Positions 7,145 through 14,640 are shown, numbered from the stretch's first letter. The stretch: DNA of 25,015 bases from JAQGMO01 sp050954505 (GCA_050954505.1 JBPBPY010000084.1:1-25015); one strand, 5' to 3'. Program-made: numbers and translations. The notes: generated by a model not told the origin, from the letters alone.

Positions 7145-8629
7145 TCAGTGCCGCACGGGCGTCTGGATGATCTGTACGCAGCAATCGTAGAGTATCTGTA
7201 ACTGGAACTGCAGGAAGTCCTGCATCAGCGGTGCCTCGCCATGCAGCAGATTGTCCACAAAGCCGTTGGCGTTGAAATCGGCTAGCAGTGCGAAGGCGAT
7301 CCGGTAGGTGTCATCGACGTGCTGCGAGCCCCGTTTGCGCGCGTCTACGTCACGCCTCGATGCTGGCCCATGCTTGTCCACCTTCCCTGCATGCAGGATG
7401 CATTCGACGAGCTTTTCGTGCAGCCCCAGATCGCAGGCTTCCGCCCCGACTTTCTTCGAACCGCACATGGGAATAGTCAGGGTATGGACGAAGGCAACGA
7501 TGCGGCGCTCGAATTCGCGCAGTTCGATGGCGGCCGTTGCGACCAGCGTGATCGCTTGCCGTTGCACGAGATCCGCCATTGCCGCAATCTCGGACTGGTT
7601 CTTTTCACTGACTTCGGCACGGCCCTCCGGCCCATAGCATGCGGCGGCGTTTGCAGAGTCCGCTGCCAGTGTCCGCACCGTGGGCGCAGACTGACAGACG
7701 AAGCTGGTGAAATAACGGCATTGCTGCTCGGTGGGCACGGTGATGCCGAGAGGTTCGACGTAATGCGAGGCAGGCAGGACCTCGAGTTGTTCGACGATGG
7801 TGCTTGCCAACAGGTGGCGCATCTTGCTCGACGTGGCAAGCGCCAGGGCGGCCTCCTGCCAATAGCGGGCACGCGGAATGCGGTCGTTGCCGAGGAAGCG
7901 GGATAGATTGGCAACCTCGGTCAGTTCGGTGAACACGGTGCCAGTTTCGCTGGCATCGCTGCCCGGGAAGACTGCGCCGATGGTGGCACGTTGCCCGCGC
8001 ATCCATTGCTGCAACTGGGTATCGATGCAACCTGAACGCAAGTTTTGCCCGTAGAACTCGAGCTTCAAAAGGATAGGCATTCCCGAAGGCTGGTCGAGCA
8101 GGAGTTCGACGGCTTTCTGTTGCTGCCCTTGCGCGGCAAGGGTCAGCGATGTGTCGAGTTGGCGCTGCTCGGCTTCATCGAATTCGCCCTCGGCATTGCG
8201 CGGCAGAGCATCGATCTCCTGCTGCAGTACGCGCAGTTTGCCATAGCGTGCTGCGACTGCCATGCGGCCATAGCCGGTGTTTTCCGGCAGGGCCAGCAGC
8301 GCGGCGACCTGCTGTATTTCATGCGTGAGGTGGTCTGCGGGAGCCAGCAGTTCCTTGCCTGCGTTCATCTGGTAACGCATGGACAAGGACCTGGCGCGCA
8401 GGGCGAAGACTTGCGGTGCGCTTGCCTTGATGTCCACGCGTTGCGCATCATTCGTGTCGGTGTTTTGCTGAGCCGGACGCGCTGACTCGCGCTGCGTCAA
8501 TGCTGGGGGTGCCTTGAGTTCAGTTGGGTTTTGTGTATGCATCTCCTCGCTGCCCGAGGCGTTGTGGAGATTGCCGGTGCGATCGAATGGAGAAATCAGC
8601 GGCGAATTTGAGGAGCGAGCGGAATCCAT
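7145..8629 (-). CDS. unrecognised 494-residue protein, possible secreted effector
   Basis: I do not recognise this protein. ATG 8629 has a good AAGGA site (8638-8642) 8 bases upstream, and the frame runs uninterrupted to 7145. There is no signal peptide or membrane segment. Residues 1-75 look disordered and rich in Ser, Thr, Asn, Gln and Pro (8 Ser in the first 50), which resembles type III secretion leaders, although D2 is atypical. Two short stretches (about 119-142 'GYGRMAVAARYGKLRVLQQE' and 159-180 'LTLAAQGQQQKAVELLLD') resemble degenerate ankyrin helix pairs. The rest appears alpha-helical, with several Cys in the second half. It lies between the yceI remnant and the M23 gene, where relatives have no gene as far as I recall. 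An effector role is inference. Confidence 0.7.
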   Translation of the reverse strand: MDSARSSNSPLISPFDRTGNLHNASGSEEMHTQNPTELKAPPALTQRESARPAQQNTDTNDAQRVDIKASAPQVFALRARSLSMRYQMNAGKELLAPADHLTHEIQQVAALLALPENTGYGRMAVAARYGKLRVLQQEIDALPRNAEGEFDEAEQRQLDTSLTLAAQGQQQKAVELLLDQPSGMPILLKLEFYGQNLRSGCIDTQLQQWMRGQRATIGAVFPGSDASETGTVFTELTEVANLSRFLGNDRIPRARYWQEAALALATSSKMRHLLASTIVEQLEVLPASHYVEPLGITVPTEQQCRYFTSFVCQSAPTVRTLAADSANAAACYGPEGRAEVSEKNQSEIAAMADLVQRQAITLVATAAIELREFERRIVAFVHTLTIPMCGSKKVGAEACDLGLHEKLVECILHAGKVDKHGPASRRDVDARKRGSQHVDDTYRIAFALLADFNANGFVDNLLHGEAPLMQDFLQFQLQILYDCCVQIIQTPVRH

Positions 8630-8725
8630 GGTGAAAATCCTTCAGGGTACAGTGGGAGCCATGCATGCGATTCGCGGCCGTTTCATCCAGGAACGCGTGT
8701 CTATCAAGCATGTTGGGACCACTGT

Positions 8726-8753
8726 TTAGTAACCTGCGCATCCGACCGGTTCC
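8726..8753 (-). promoter_or_regulatory. partial hrp-box-like site upstream of the orphan gene
   Basis: On the minus strand GGAACC (8753-8748), exactly 15 bases, then TTACTAA (8732-8726). The HrpL-dependent consensus is GGAACC-N15/16-CCACNNA. The first half and spacing match; the second half keeps only A, C and the final A. It is about 97 bases before the ATG at 8629. This is a weak match that could be chance. Confidence 0.25.
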
Positions 8754-9014
8754 GTGCGCTCCGAAAAAAAGGGTTGTCGCGGGAACCCTGGCAACCTTCG
8801 ATCGACACGGCGCACCCAGGTGCAGCCGGATCAGCGCTGTTGCAGCGCCAGCATGCCGAGCCTGGCAGCATCGGCCAGATGTGCACACAGACTGCTGTTC
8901 GATACTTGCGGACCGGGCCACAAAAGTATTTTCGGCTTGGCACGAGCACGATCGTCCATCTTTGTTCCACCGAGGTTTGGTCAATTGTTCGTCAGAAAAT
9001 GTTCTATTGTCATC

Positions 9015-9043
9015 AAAAAAAAATCCCCGCACTTGGCGAGGAT
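9015..9043 (-). terminator. rho-independent terminator of the M23 peptidase gene
   Basis: On the minus strand ATCCTCGC pairs with GCGGGGAT (one G-T pair) around CAAGT, followed by a run of eight or nine T (plus-strand A at 9015-9023). It lies about 100 bases past the stop codon at 9142. Confidence 0.85.
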
Positions 9044-9141
9044 TGTCGGGGCGTCATAACAGGTCAAAAAGTGATCCGGCTGGTCTTGAACGTGCCAGGT
9101 CAACTTTTCTGAACATGGACAGCATGCCCGGTGGCCAGCAT

Positions 9142-10506
9142 TTATTTCGCCGCCACGGCAAGCCCTGGCTTGAGCGGATTCATCAAGCCGAAGCGATGCG
9201 TCATGCCATCAGCGACCAGGCGGAATTGCGCCATGGCCGCCGCAGCCAGTGGCTGGGCATTGGGAATGTCCACCGTCATCGGATCGCGCGGCTGGTCGGC
9301 GATGCGGAATTCATAGTGCAGGTGCGGGCCGGTGGCCCAGCCGGTCATGCCGACATAGCCGATGACATCTCCCTGGCTGACCTTCATTCCCTTGTGGATG
9401 CCCGGTGCAAAGCGGCTCATGTGACCATAGGCGGTCGAGTAGTTTGCCCAGTGCTTGATGACGACCATGTTGCCGTAGCCATTTTGCGTGCCGGAGAAGT
9501 CGATCACGCCGTCGCCGGAGGCGCGAATCGGCGTGCCCATGGCAGCGGCGAAATCGACGCCCTTATGTTGTTTCCACTTGCCCAGGATGGGGTGCAGGCG
9601 CATGGAAAAGCCGGAGGAAATGCGGGTGAACTCCAAGGGCGATTTGAGAAAGGCCTTCTTCAGCGACTTGCCGTCGAACCCATAATAGCCGCCACCCTGT
9701 CTGGACGATGGATCTTCGAACCAGACCGACTGGTAGTTGCTGCCATCATTCTGGAACTGCGCTGCCAGCACCTTGCCGGCGCGGACCATTTCACCATCCT
9801 GCCAGAATGTTTCATACACCACGCTGAAGCGGTCGCCCCGGCGCAGGTCGGAACCGAAGTCGATTTCGGTTGCGAACATGTCGACGATCTGGGTCGCAAT
9901 GGCGTCGGGAATATGGGCCAGGTCCGTAGCGGCAAACAGCGACGAGCGGATTTCACCGGTGCGCATTTCAACGCGTTTTTCCAGCGCAGCGGCACTCTGG
10001 GTGGCGGTAAATCCATTGGCGCTGCGGGCGATCACCAGCGTTTTCGGCGCACTATCGGTGCCGCCGGCAAGGATGGTCGACAGACGCACCAGCGAACCGT
10101 CAGCGTCGATCTCGGCTGCAATGCGCTTGCCTGGACGCAGCTGCAGGATGGCGCGCGCATTGTCATCGGTGCGCAGGAATTTGCCGGCGGCATTGTCGTT
10201 GACACCGAGGCGCAGCAAGATTGCCGCCAGGGTGTCGCCCGAACGAATGCGTTCTTCACTAATGTAATGTCCTGACGCCGACATGGTCGCGATCTGTGAC
10301 GACAGGTCCGGCAGCGCCAGCTCGAGTGCCACCGATTTGACCGGCAGGTCGGAAGCATCAGGCGCGACCGGCGCCACGGCGGCGGAACCAAACGCGCACA
10401 GCGCCAGGAAAATCGCCGAGCCGGAGACGATGCGGGTCTTGCGCGAGGTTGCGGCCAGGCGCCGTGCCAGCAGTTGAACCTGAAGGAATTTAGGGAATGT
10501 GGTCAT
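9142..10506 (-). CDS. M23-family (LytM) peptidoglycan endopeptidase, MepM-like
   Basis: Membrane-anchored periplasmic zinc endopeptidase that cleaves peptidoglycan cross-links. It has 454 residues. A signal anchor spans about residues 26-47, and the middle domain (about 78-290) resembles the LysM-like/OapA region of MepM (YebA), with 'RIRSGDTLAAILLRLGV'. The C-terminal LytM domain has intact zinc ligands: H314 and D318 in 'HKGVDFA', H362 in 'YGHMSRF' and H395/H397 in 'GPHLHYEF'. It is divergent from tyrS, a usual arrangement in Burkholderiales. A TGC-TATAAT promoter lies about 225 bases upstream, giving a long structured leader. Confidence 0.93.
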   Translation of the reverse strand: MTTFPKFLQVQLLARRLAATSRKTRIVSGSAIFLALCAFGSAAVAPVAPDASDLPVKSVALELALPDLSSQIATMSASGHYISEERIRSGDTLAAILLRLGVNDNAAGKFLRTDDNARAILQLRPGKRIAAEIDADGSLVRLSTILAGGTDSAPKTLVIARSANGFTATQSAAALEKRVEMRTGEIRSSLFAATDLAHIPDAIATQIVDMFATEIDFGSDLRRGDRFSVVYETFWQDGEMVRAGKVLAAQFQNDGSNYQSVWFEDPSSRQGGGYYGFDGKSLKKAFLKSPLEFTRISSGFSMRLHPILGKWKQHKGVDFAAAMGTPIRASGDGVIDFSGTQNGYGNMVVIKHWANYSTAYGHMSRFAPGIHKGMKVSQGDVIGYVGMTGWATGPHLHYEFRIADQPRDPMTVDIPNAQPLAAAAMAQFRLVADGMTHRFGLMNPLKPGLAVAAK

Positions 10507-10515
10507 TCAATACGT

Positions 10516-10521
10516 TAAAAT
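10516..10521 (+). promoter_or_regulatory. candidate -10 box for a long tyrS leader
   Basis: TAAAAT within 'ACGTTAAAATTTGGCGG', like the boxes before argC and dusB. A start near 10528 would give a tyrS leader of about 325 bases. The -35 is not clear. Confidence 0.35.
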
Positions 10522-10612
10522 TTGGCGGTTCTCAAAATGACGATGCAGGCAGCCCTTGCGCCAGCGCTTTTCAAGCGCAGCGTGGTTTCCTACCATCGTT
10601 ACCCATTTGACG

Positions 10613-10654
10613 GATAGCGCAAAACACAAGGAGCCTTGAAGATGGCGCGCTATC
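10613..10654. promoter_or_regulatory. nested hairpin in the tyrS/M23 leader
   Basis: GATAGCGC (10613-10620) pairs with GCGCTATC (10647-10654). Inside it CAAGG (10627-10631) pairs with CCTTG (10634-10638), occluding the AAGGAG ribosome site of a five-codon open frame. It would be present in either transcript. Confidence 0.4.
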
Positions 10655-10659
10655 TGTGA
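10642..10659 (+). CDS. possible five-codon leader peptide (MARYL)
   Basis: ATG GCG CGC TAT CTG TGA follows AAGGAG (10628-10633) at 8 bases, a better ribosome site than that of tyrS itself. The frame includes one Tyr codon and lies in the 3' arm of a hairpin, 190 bases before tyrS. It may be chance; one Tyr codon is thin evidence for attenuation. Confidence 0.2.
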   Translation: MARYL

Positions 10660-10730
10660 CGAAATTCGAACTACTGCTGATGCTGATCAATTGTTTTGTT
10701 GACACTAGGCAAGATCGGCGAAGAAGACGC

Positions 10731-10739
10731 ATTATAGCA
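10731..10739 (-). promoter_or_regulatory. extended -10 promoter for the M23 peptidase gene
   Basis: TGCTATAAT on the minus strand (TATAAT 10736-10731 preceded by TGC). A full extended -10 can work without a good -35, and none is obvious here. The start would be near 10724. Confidence 0.5.
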
Positions 10740-10851
10740 AACGCTTGCGCTCACTTAGCGTAACCACCCCGCGCATCGATGCTGGTCATCGCTACGCATA
10801 TTCAATCCAACTTCATCCGCGTTCAATTCGCGTATTACCTCATTTGCCATC

Positions 10852-12108
10852 ATGACCGTGAACGACCACCTACCTTCTCCAAACGACGCGGCCCCGGCGC
10901 CGGCCTTGTCAACCGCTGTCCAGAAGGCACTGGCCATCGTCAAACGTGGCGCAGATGAATTGCTGATCGAAGCCGAGTTCATTCAGAAACTGGTGCGCGC
11001 CGAGCGCACGGGCGTACCGCTGCGCATCAAGCTGGGCCTGGACCCCACCGCGCCGGACCTGCACCTGGGCCATACCGTTGTACTCAACAAGCTGCGCCAG
11101 CTGCAGGACCTGGGCCACACGGTGATTTTCCTGATCGGCGACTTCACCTCGATGATTGGCGACCCGTCGGGGCGCAACATCACCCGCCCGCCACTGACGC
11201 GCGAGCAGATTGCCGAAAATGCCAAGACCTATTTTGCCCAAGCCAGCCTGGTGCTTGACGCGGCGCGCACCGAAATCCGCTACAACTCGGAATGGTCGGA
11301 CCCGCTGGGCGCACGCGGCATGATCGAACTGTCGGCAAAGTACACGGTGGCGCGCATCCTCGAGCGCGAAGACTTCACCAAGCGCTTCAAGGCCGGCACG
11401 CCGATCTCGGTGCATGAATTGCTCTACCCGCTGATGCAGGGCTACGACTCGGTTGCCTTGTGCAGCGACCTGGAGATCGGCGGCACCGACCAGAAATTCA
11501 ATCTGCTGGTGGGGCGCGAACTGCAGAAGGATTACGGCCAGGAGCCGCAGTGCATCCTGACCATGCCGCTGCTCGAAGGACTCGACGGCGTCGACAAGAT
11601 GTCCAAGTCCAAGGGCAACTACATCGGCATTACCGAGCCGGCCAACACCATGTTCGCCAAGATCATGAGCATTTCCGACGTCATGATGTGGCGTTATTAC
11701 GAATTGCTGTCATTGCGCTCCATCGAAGAGGTCGCTGCGCTGCGTGCCGGCACTGAAGCGGGCGAAAATCCGCGTCATGTAAAAGTCTTGCTGGCGCAGG
11801 AAATCGTCGAACGCTTCCATGACCGCGCCGCTGCCGAACAGGCTTTGCTCGATTTCGACAACCGCGCGCGCGGCGGCATTCCGGACGATGTGCCGGAAGT
11901 CGCGCTGACGGGCGCGCCGCTGGGCATTGGCCAGCTGCTCAAGCAGGCCGGTTTGTGCCCGTCGGCCTCGGACGGCCTGCGCATGGTGGAGCAAAACGGC
12001 GTGCGCATCGATGGTGTCGTCATTACCGACAAGGGGTTGAAAGTCGCCGCCGGCAGTATCGTGGTCCAGGTCGGCAAGCGCAAGTTCGCCCGGGTGCACC
12101 TGAATTGA
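10852..12108 (+). CDS. tyrS: tyrosyl-tRNA synthetase
   Basis: Class I synthetase that charges tRNA-Tyr; 418 residues, typical for the proteobacterial form. The HIGH motif is 'HLGH' at 71-74, 'GDFTSMIGDPSGRN' follows, and the KMSKS loop is at 249-253. A C-terminal S4-like RNA-binding domain spans about 345-418 ('MVEQNGVRIDGVVI'). There is no clear ribosome site before ATG 10852. The stop overlaps the TTG start of dtd by 4 bases, so translation is probably coupled; both enzymes act on Tyr-tRNA (DTD removes D-Tyr). Confidence 0.97.
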   Translation: MTVNDHLPSPNDAAPAPALSTAVQKALAIVKRGADELLIEAEFIQKLVRAERTGVPLRIKLGLDPTAPDLHLGHTVVLNKLRQLQDLGHTVIFLIGDFTSMIGDPSGRNITRPPLTREQIAENAKTYFAQASLVLDAARTEIRYNSEWSDPLGARGMIELSAKYTVARILEREDFTKRFKAGTPISVHELLYPLMQGYDSVALCSDLEIGGTDQKFNLLVGRELQKDYGQEPQCILTMPLLEGLDGVDKMSKSKGNYIGITEPANTMFAKIMSISDVMMWRYYELLSLRSIEEVAALRAGTEAGENPRHVKVLLAQEIVERFHDRAAAEQALLDFDNRARGGIPDDVPEVALTGAPLGIGQLLKQAGLCPSASDGLRMVEQNGVRIDGVVITDKGLKVAAGSIVVQVGKRKFARVHLN

Positions 12109-12572
12109 TCGCGCTGCTGCAGCGGGTTTCCGGCGCCAGCGTGGTGGTCGATGGCCAGACGGTGGGCGCCATTGGCGCCGGGCTGATGGTCCTGTTTTGC
12201 GCCGAACGCGGTGACAGCCGGGCCGAAGGCGCGCGCTTGCTGGCCAAGCTGCTGGCTTACCGCGTGTTTGCCGATGAGGCGGGGAAGATGAACCGCAGCC
12301 TCGCCGACACCAGGGGCGGCCTGCTGCTGGTGCCGCAATTTACCCTGGCAGCCGATACCCGCTCCGGTACAAGGCCGTCGTTCTCCCCGGCTGCAGCGCC
12401 GTAGCTGGGGCAGGAACTGTTCGACGACTTTGTCGCCAATGCCCGCGCGCAGCACCAGGGTGGGCTAGTGGAGACCGGACGCTTCGGCGCCGACATGCAG
12501 GTCAGCCTGACCAATGACGGGCCAGTGACCTTCTGGTTGCAGGTCAAGCCGGCAGTACCATCCCATCCCTGA
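12105..12572 (+). pseudogene. dtd: D-aminoacyl-tRNA deacylase with in-frame amber codon
   Basis: DTD hydrolyses D-amino acids (notably D-Tyr) from mischarged tRNA and acts as a dimer. The TTG start at 12105 overlaps the tyrS stop and gives 'IALLQRVSGASVVVDG', the normal N-terminus. The frame would encode 155 residues, but codon 100 (12402-12404) is TAG, after 'RPSFSPAAAP'. Beyond it the same frame continues perfectly with 'LGQELFDDFV', 'ETGRFGADMQVSL' and the essential 'NDGPVTFW' to TGA at 12570. The 99-residue product would keep 'VPQFTLAADT' but lose the Gly-Pro motif. Relatives usually have a Glu or similar codon here, so one base change explains it. It could be a recent null allele, a sequencing error, or read-through. 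Confidence 0.88.
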
Positions 12573-12600
12573 TCGCAACCATCTCATCACCTGGAACAAC

Positions 12601-13242
12601 ATGACAGAAATCATCCTGGTTCGCCACGGCGAAACCGACTGGAACGCCGCGCGCCGCTTGCAGGGACACACCGATATTGCCCTCAACGCCCGCGGCCGGC
12701 AACAGGCGGCCGCTCTGGCTGCGGCACTGTCTGCAGAAGCTTTCGACGCCATCTATTCCAGCGATCTGGAACGCGCGCACGATACCGCGCAAGCCGTGGC
12801 GTCGACGCGCAACATGACGGTCACCACCAAAGCCGGCTTGCGCGAGCGCTGTTATGGCGGCTTTGAAGGTGTCCTGCACCAGGAATTGCCGATTCTGTTT
12901 CCCGATGCCTATGCGGCTTTCCTGCGCCGCGACGTCGACGCCCGTTATCCGGACTCCGAGCGGCGTGCCGAGACCTTGCGGGAATTTTTTGACCGCTGCG
13001 TCGAAACCGTCAGCCGCTTGGCGCAGGCACACTGCGGTCAGAAGATTCTGGTCGTAGCCCACGGCGGCGTACTGGAGTGCCTGTATCGCGCCGCACGCAA
13101 GATTGATCTGCAGGCCCCGCGCGACTTTGACATCCAGAATGCCACCATCAACCGGCTGAGCTGGGATGGCCAGGTTTTTCAAATCGAAGCCTGGTCGCAA
13201 GTCACGCACCTCGACCAGAAGTCGCTCGACGAGGTCAGCTAA
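12601..13242 (+). CDS. histidine phosphatase family protein (phosphoglycerate mutase-like)
   Basis: Cytosolic phosphatase of the 2H/dPGM fold, 213 residues. The phospho-accepting 'LVRHGET' has R8-H9-G10, with R58 in 'SSDLERAHDTA', E82 in 'LRERCYGGFEG', and the second catalytic His H154 in 'VVAHGGVLE'. Length and the 'CYGGFEG' block place it with GpmB/CobC-like phosphatases and not with true glycolytic mutases of about 250 residues. The substrate is unknown. It starts 28 bases after dtd and is probably in the tyrS-dtd transcript. Confidence 0.9.
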   Translation: MTEIILVRHGETDWNAARRLQGHTDIALNARGRQQAAALAAALSAEAFDAIYSSDLERAHDTAQAVASTRNMTVTTKAGLRERCYGGFEGVLHQELPILFPDAYAAFLRRDVDARYPDSERRAETLREFFDRCVETVSRLAQAHCGQKILVVAHGGVLECLYRAARKIDLQAPRDFDIQNATINRLSWDGQVFQIEAWSQVTHLDQKSLDEVS

Positions 13243-13330
13243 ACGGTTGGCAAGCGTGATTGTTTTGACCAGAATGAAAAAAATAAATCAACAAATTTCG
13301 CGTTTTTATCGATTTTATTTAGTTGACGCA

Positions 13331-13359
13331 TTACAACTTTTATTTACTTCAGGTAATAT
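13331..13359 (+). promoter_or_regulatory. promoter of the GAF/GGDEF gene
   Basis: TTACAA (13331-13336), a 17-base spacer and TAATAT (13354-13359), in an unusually A/T-rich stretch (about 13260-13440) that may act as an UP element. The predicted leader is about 130 bases. Confidence 0.5.
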
Positions 13360-13494
13360 TTCATCAGGCTGCAGATTTGTTCAAATTGATCGTTTAATTC
13401 ATAATGCCGCTGCAGCAGGATTGCTTCTGGCGGTGAATTGAAATCGATCACGATGGCAGATGAGGGCAGATGGCATCTACGCTTGGAGGAAATC

Positions 13495-14595
13495 ATGCTG
13501 TTCAATCTTTTTTCACCACGTTCGACCGGCGGCGTCCTGCCTGTCATCCCATCGCTGGCACCCAGTTTTGCGGTCGACAGCGAACGCGAGCGTCTGGGTC
13601 GCGCCCTCAATGCCTTACTGGAAATTCTGCCGCATTCCCACAGCGGTCGCGAAAGCGTCAAGGTGTTGTGCAATGAAATCCTCAGCGCTTCCTCCCATCT
13701 GCGTTTTCTCTGGGTCGGTTTTTGCGAAGGCGATTCCACCCAGGTCAAGCCCTACACAGCGGCTGGCGAATGCGCCGGCGAAGCAGCAGACTGGCGCTTG
13801 CCGGCCAGCTGTTTCGACGCCGTGGTGCCATTCACGCAGGATCTGACTTCGGGGGGGCGCGACCATAACAATTTCCACTCCCTGTTCCAGCCTTGGGAAC
13901 GGGAACCGCAGCGTTGCAGCGCCCGCGCAGCGCTGGCCATTCCACTGCGTTCGGTCAAGCGCGGCTTGCGCGGCGTGATCGTGTTCTATGCCGATACGCT
14001 GGATTATTTCGCTGCCATGGGCGTGGGCGCTTTCCAGGCTTTTTGCCACGTGGCGGAAATCATCTGGACCCAATCGAACCTGAAACATCTGGTGGCGCAA
14101 AAGAGCCAGCAGGATTCGCTCACCGGTCTGCTCAATCGCCGCCACATGATGCATGTGCTGGAAGACCGCATCGGCGGCATCGGCGGCATCGGCGCTGCAC
14201 GGGAAGCGACTTCGATCGTGCTGTGCCGCATCGAGGGCTTCAACAATCTCAATTCGCTGTATGGCTGGAGTACTTCGGACGCGATCCTGATGGCGTTTTC
14301 GCGCCAGGCCATGGAAGTGCTTGGCAGCCGCGCCATCGGCGCACGCTGGACCGGTGTGGAATTCCTGTTCCTGATGCAGGGCGCCGATGCCGCTGACAGC
14401 GAGGACATTGCCCAGCGGCTGCGGAATCATTTCATCGCCAACCCGATCAAGGTGGAAAACTCCGCCATCCGCCTGGGCCTCTCGGTTGGCCACGCAACCT
14501 ACAACAGCCAGATGATGGGCCTGGATGACCTCATCCTGCATGCCAGCCAGGGCATGCAGGAAGCCAAACAGGAATTTGCTGCGCTGGCGCATTGA
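13495..14595 (+). CDS. GAF-like plus degenerate GGDEF protein
   Basis: A soluble signalling protein of 366 residues. ATG 13495 is set by GGAGGA at 13485-13490. Residues about 30-195 look like a GAF-type sensor ('ARAALAIPLRSVKRGLRGVIVFY'). A GGDEF fold spans about 200-363: 'DSLTGLLNRRHMM' (207-219) is conserved, but the signature reads TGVEF (286-290) in 'RWTGVEFLFLMQG', and the metal-binding Asp region reads 'CRIEGFNNLNSLYGWSTSDAIL' in place of D-x-D-x-F. Loss of both GG and the first Asp predicts no diguanylate cyclase activity. Such proteins may bind nucleotide or partners. It is flanked by gpm-like and dusB genes with its own promoter. Confidence 0.85.
   Translation: MLFNLFSPRSTGGVLPVIPSLAPSFAVDSERERLGRALNALLEILPHSHSGRESVKVLCNEILSASSHLRFLWVGFCEGDSTQVKPYTAAGECAGEAADWRLPASCFDAVVPFTQDLTSGGRDHNNFHSLFQPWEREPQRCSARAALAIPLRSVKRGLRGVIVFYADTLDYFAAMGVGAFQAFCHVAEIIWTQSNLKHLVAQKSQQDSLTGLLNRRHMMHVLEDRIGGIGGIGAAREATSIVLCRIEGFNNLNSLYGWSTSDAILMAFSRQAMEVLGSRAIGARWTGVEFLFLMQGADAADSEDIAQRLRNHFIANPIKVENSAIRLGLSVGHATYNSQMMGLDDLILHASQGMQEAKQEFAALAH
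14169..14195 (+). repeat. 9-bp tandem repeat in the GGDEF-protein gene
   Basis: CATCGGCGG occurs twice in tandem and a third time with one change (CATCGGCGC), encoding Ile-Gly-Gly units after residue 226. Changes in copy number would keep the frame. Confidence 0.7.
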
Positions 14596-14640
14596 GGCGA
14601 CTGCGCGTGCCTGACTTCTAGCGCATCCCCTGCCACCACG

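Larger units (their letters stand above)
8630..9141. other. 512-base intergenic region
   Basis: There is no convincing gene on either strand. It contains the leader of the orphan gene on the left, with the hrp-box-like site, and the M23 terminator on the right (9015-9043). I see no transposase remnant, tRNA or direct repeats marking an insertion. The few open frames here have no family features. Confidence 0.5.
10507..10851. other. M23/tyrS divergent intergenic region
   Basis: This 345-base stretch has no full-size gene. It holds candidate promoters in both directions (10516-10521 plus; 10731-10739 minus), a two-level hairpin (10613-10654) and a five-codon open frame with a strong ribosome site (10642-10659). 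Confidence 0.55.

Noticed and set aside
8520..9032. Minus-strand frames in the orphan gene leader and intergenic region
   Set aside because: They overlap the start of the better supported 494-residue gene and read through a terminator hairpin; composition (Arg/Cys/Ser-rich) looks like noise.
8665..10275. A 536-codon open frame on the plus strand
   Set aside because: It lies antisense to the M23 gene, whose zinc ligands and signal anchor are clear, and its translation has no family features; long antisense frames are expected at this GC content.
12402..12404. The dtd TAG considered as a pyrrolysine or programmed recoding site
   Set aside because: No hairpin or other recoding signal is evident, and DTD is not known to use such a residue; a mutation or sequencing error is simpler.
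14169..14195. Tandem 9-bp repeat considered as a phase-variation switch
   Set aside because: The unit length is a multiple of three, so copy changes would not switch the frame.
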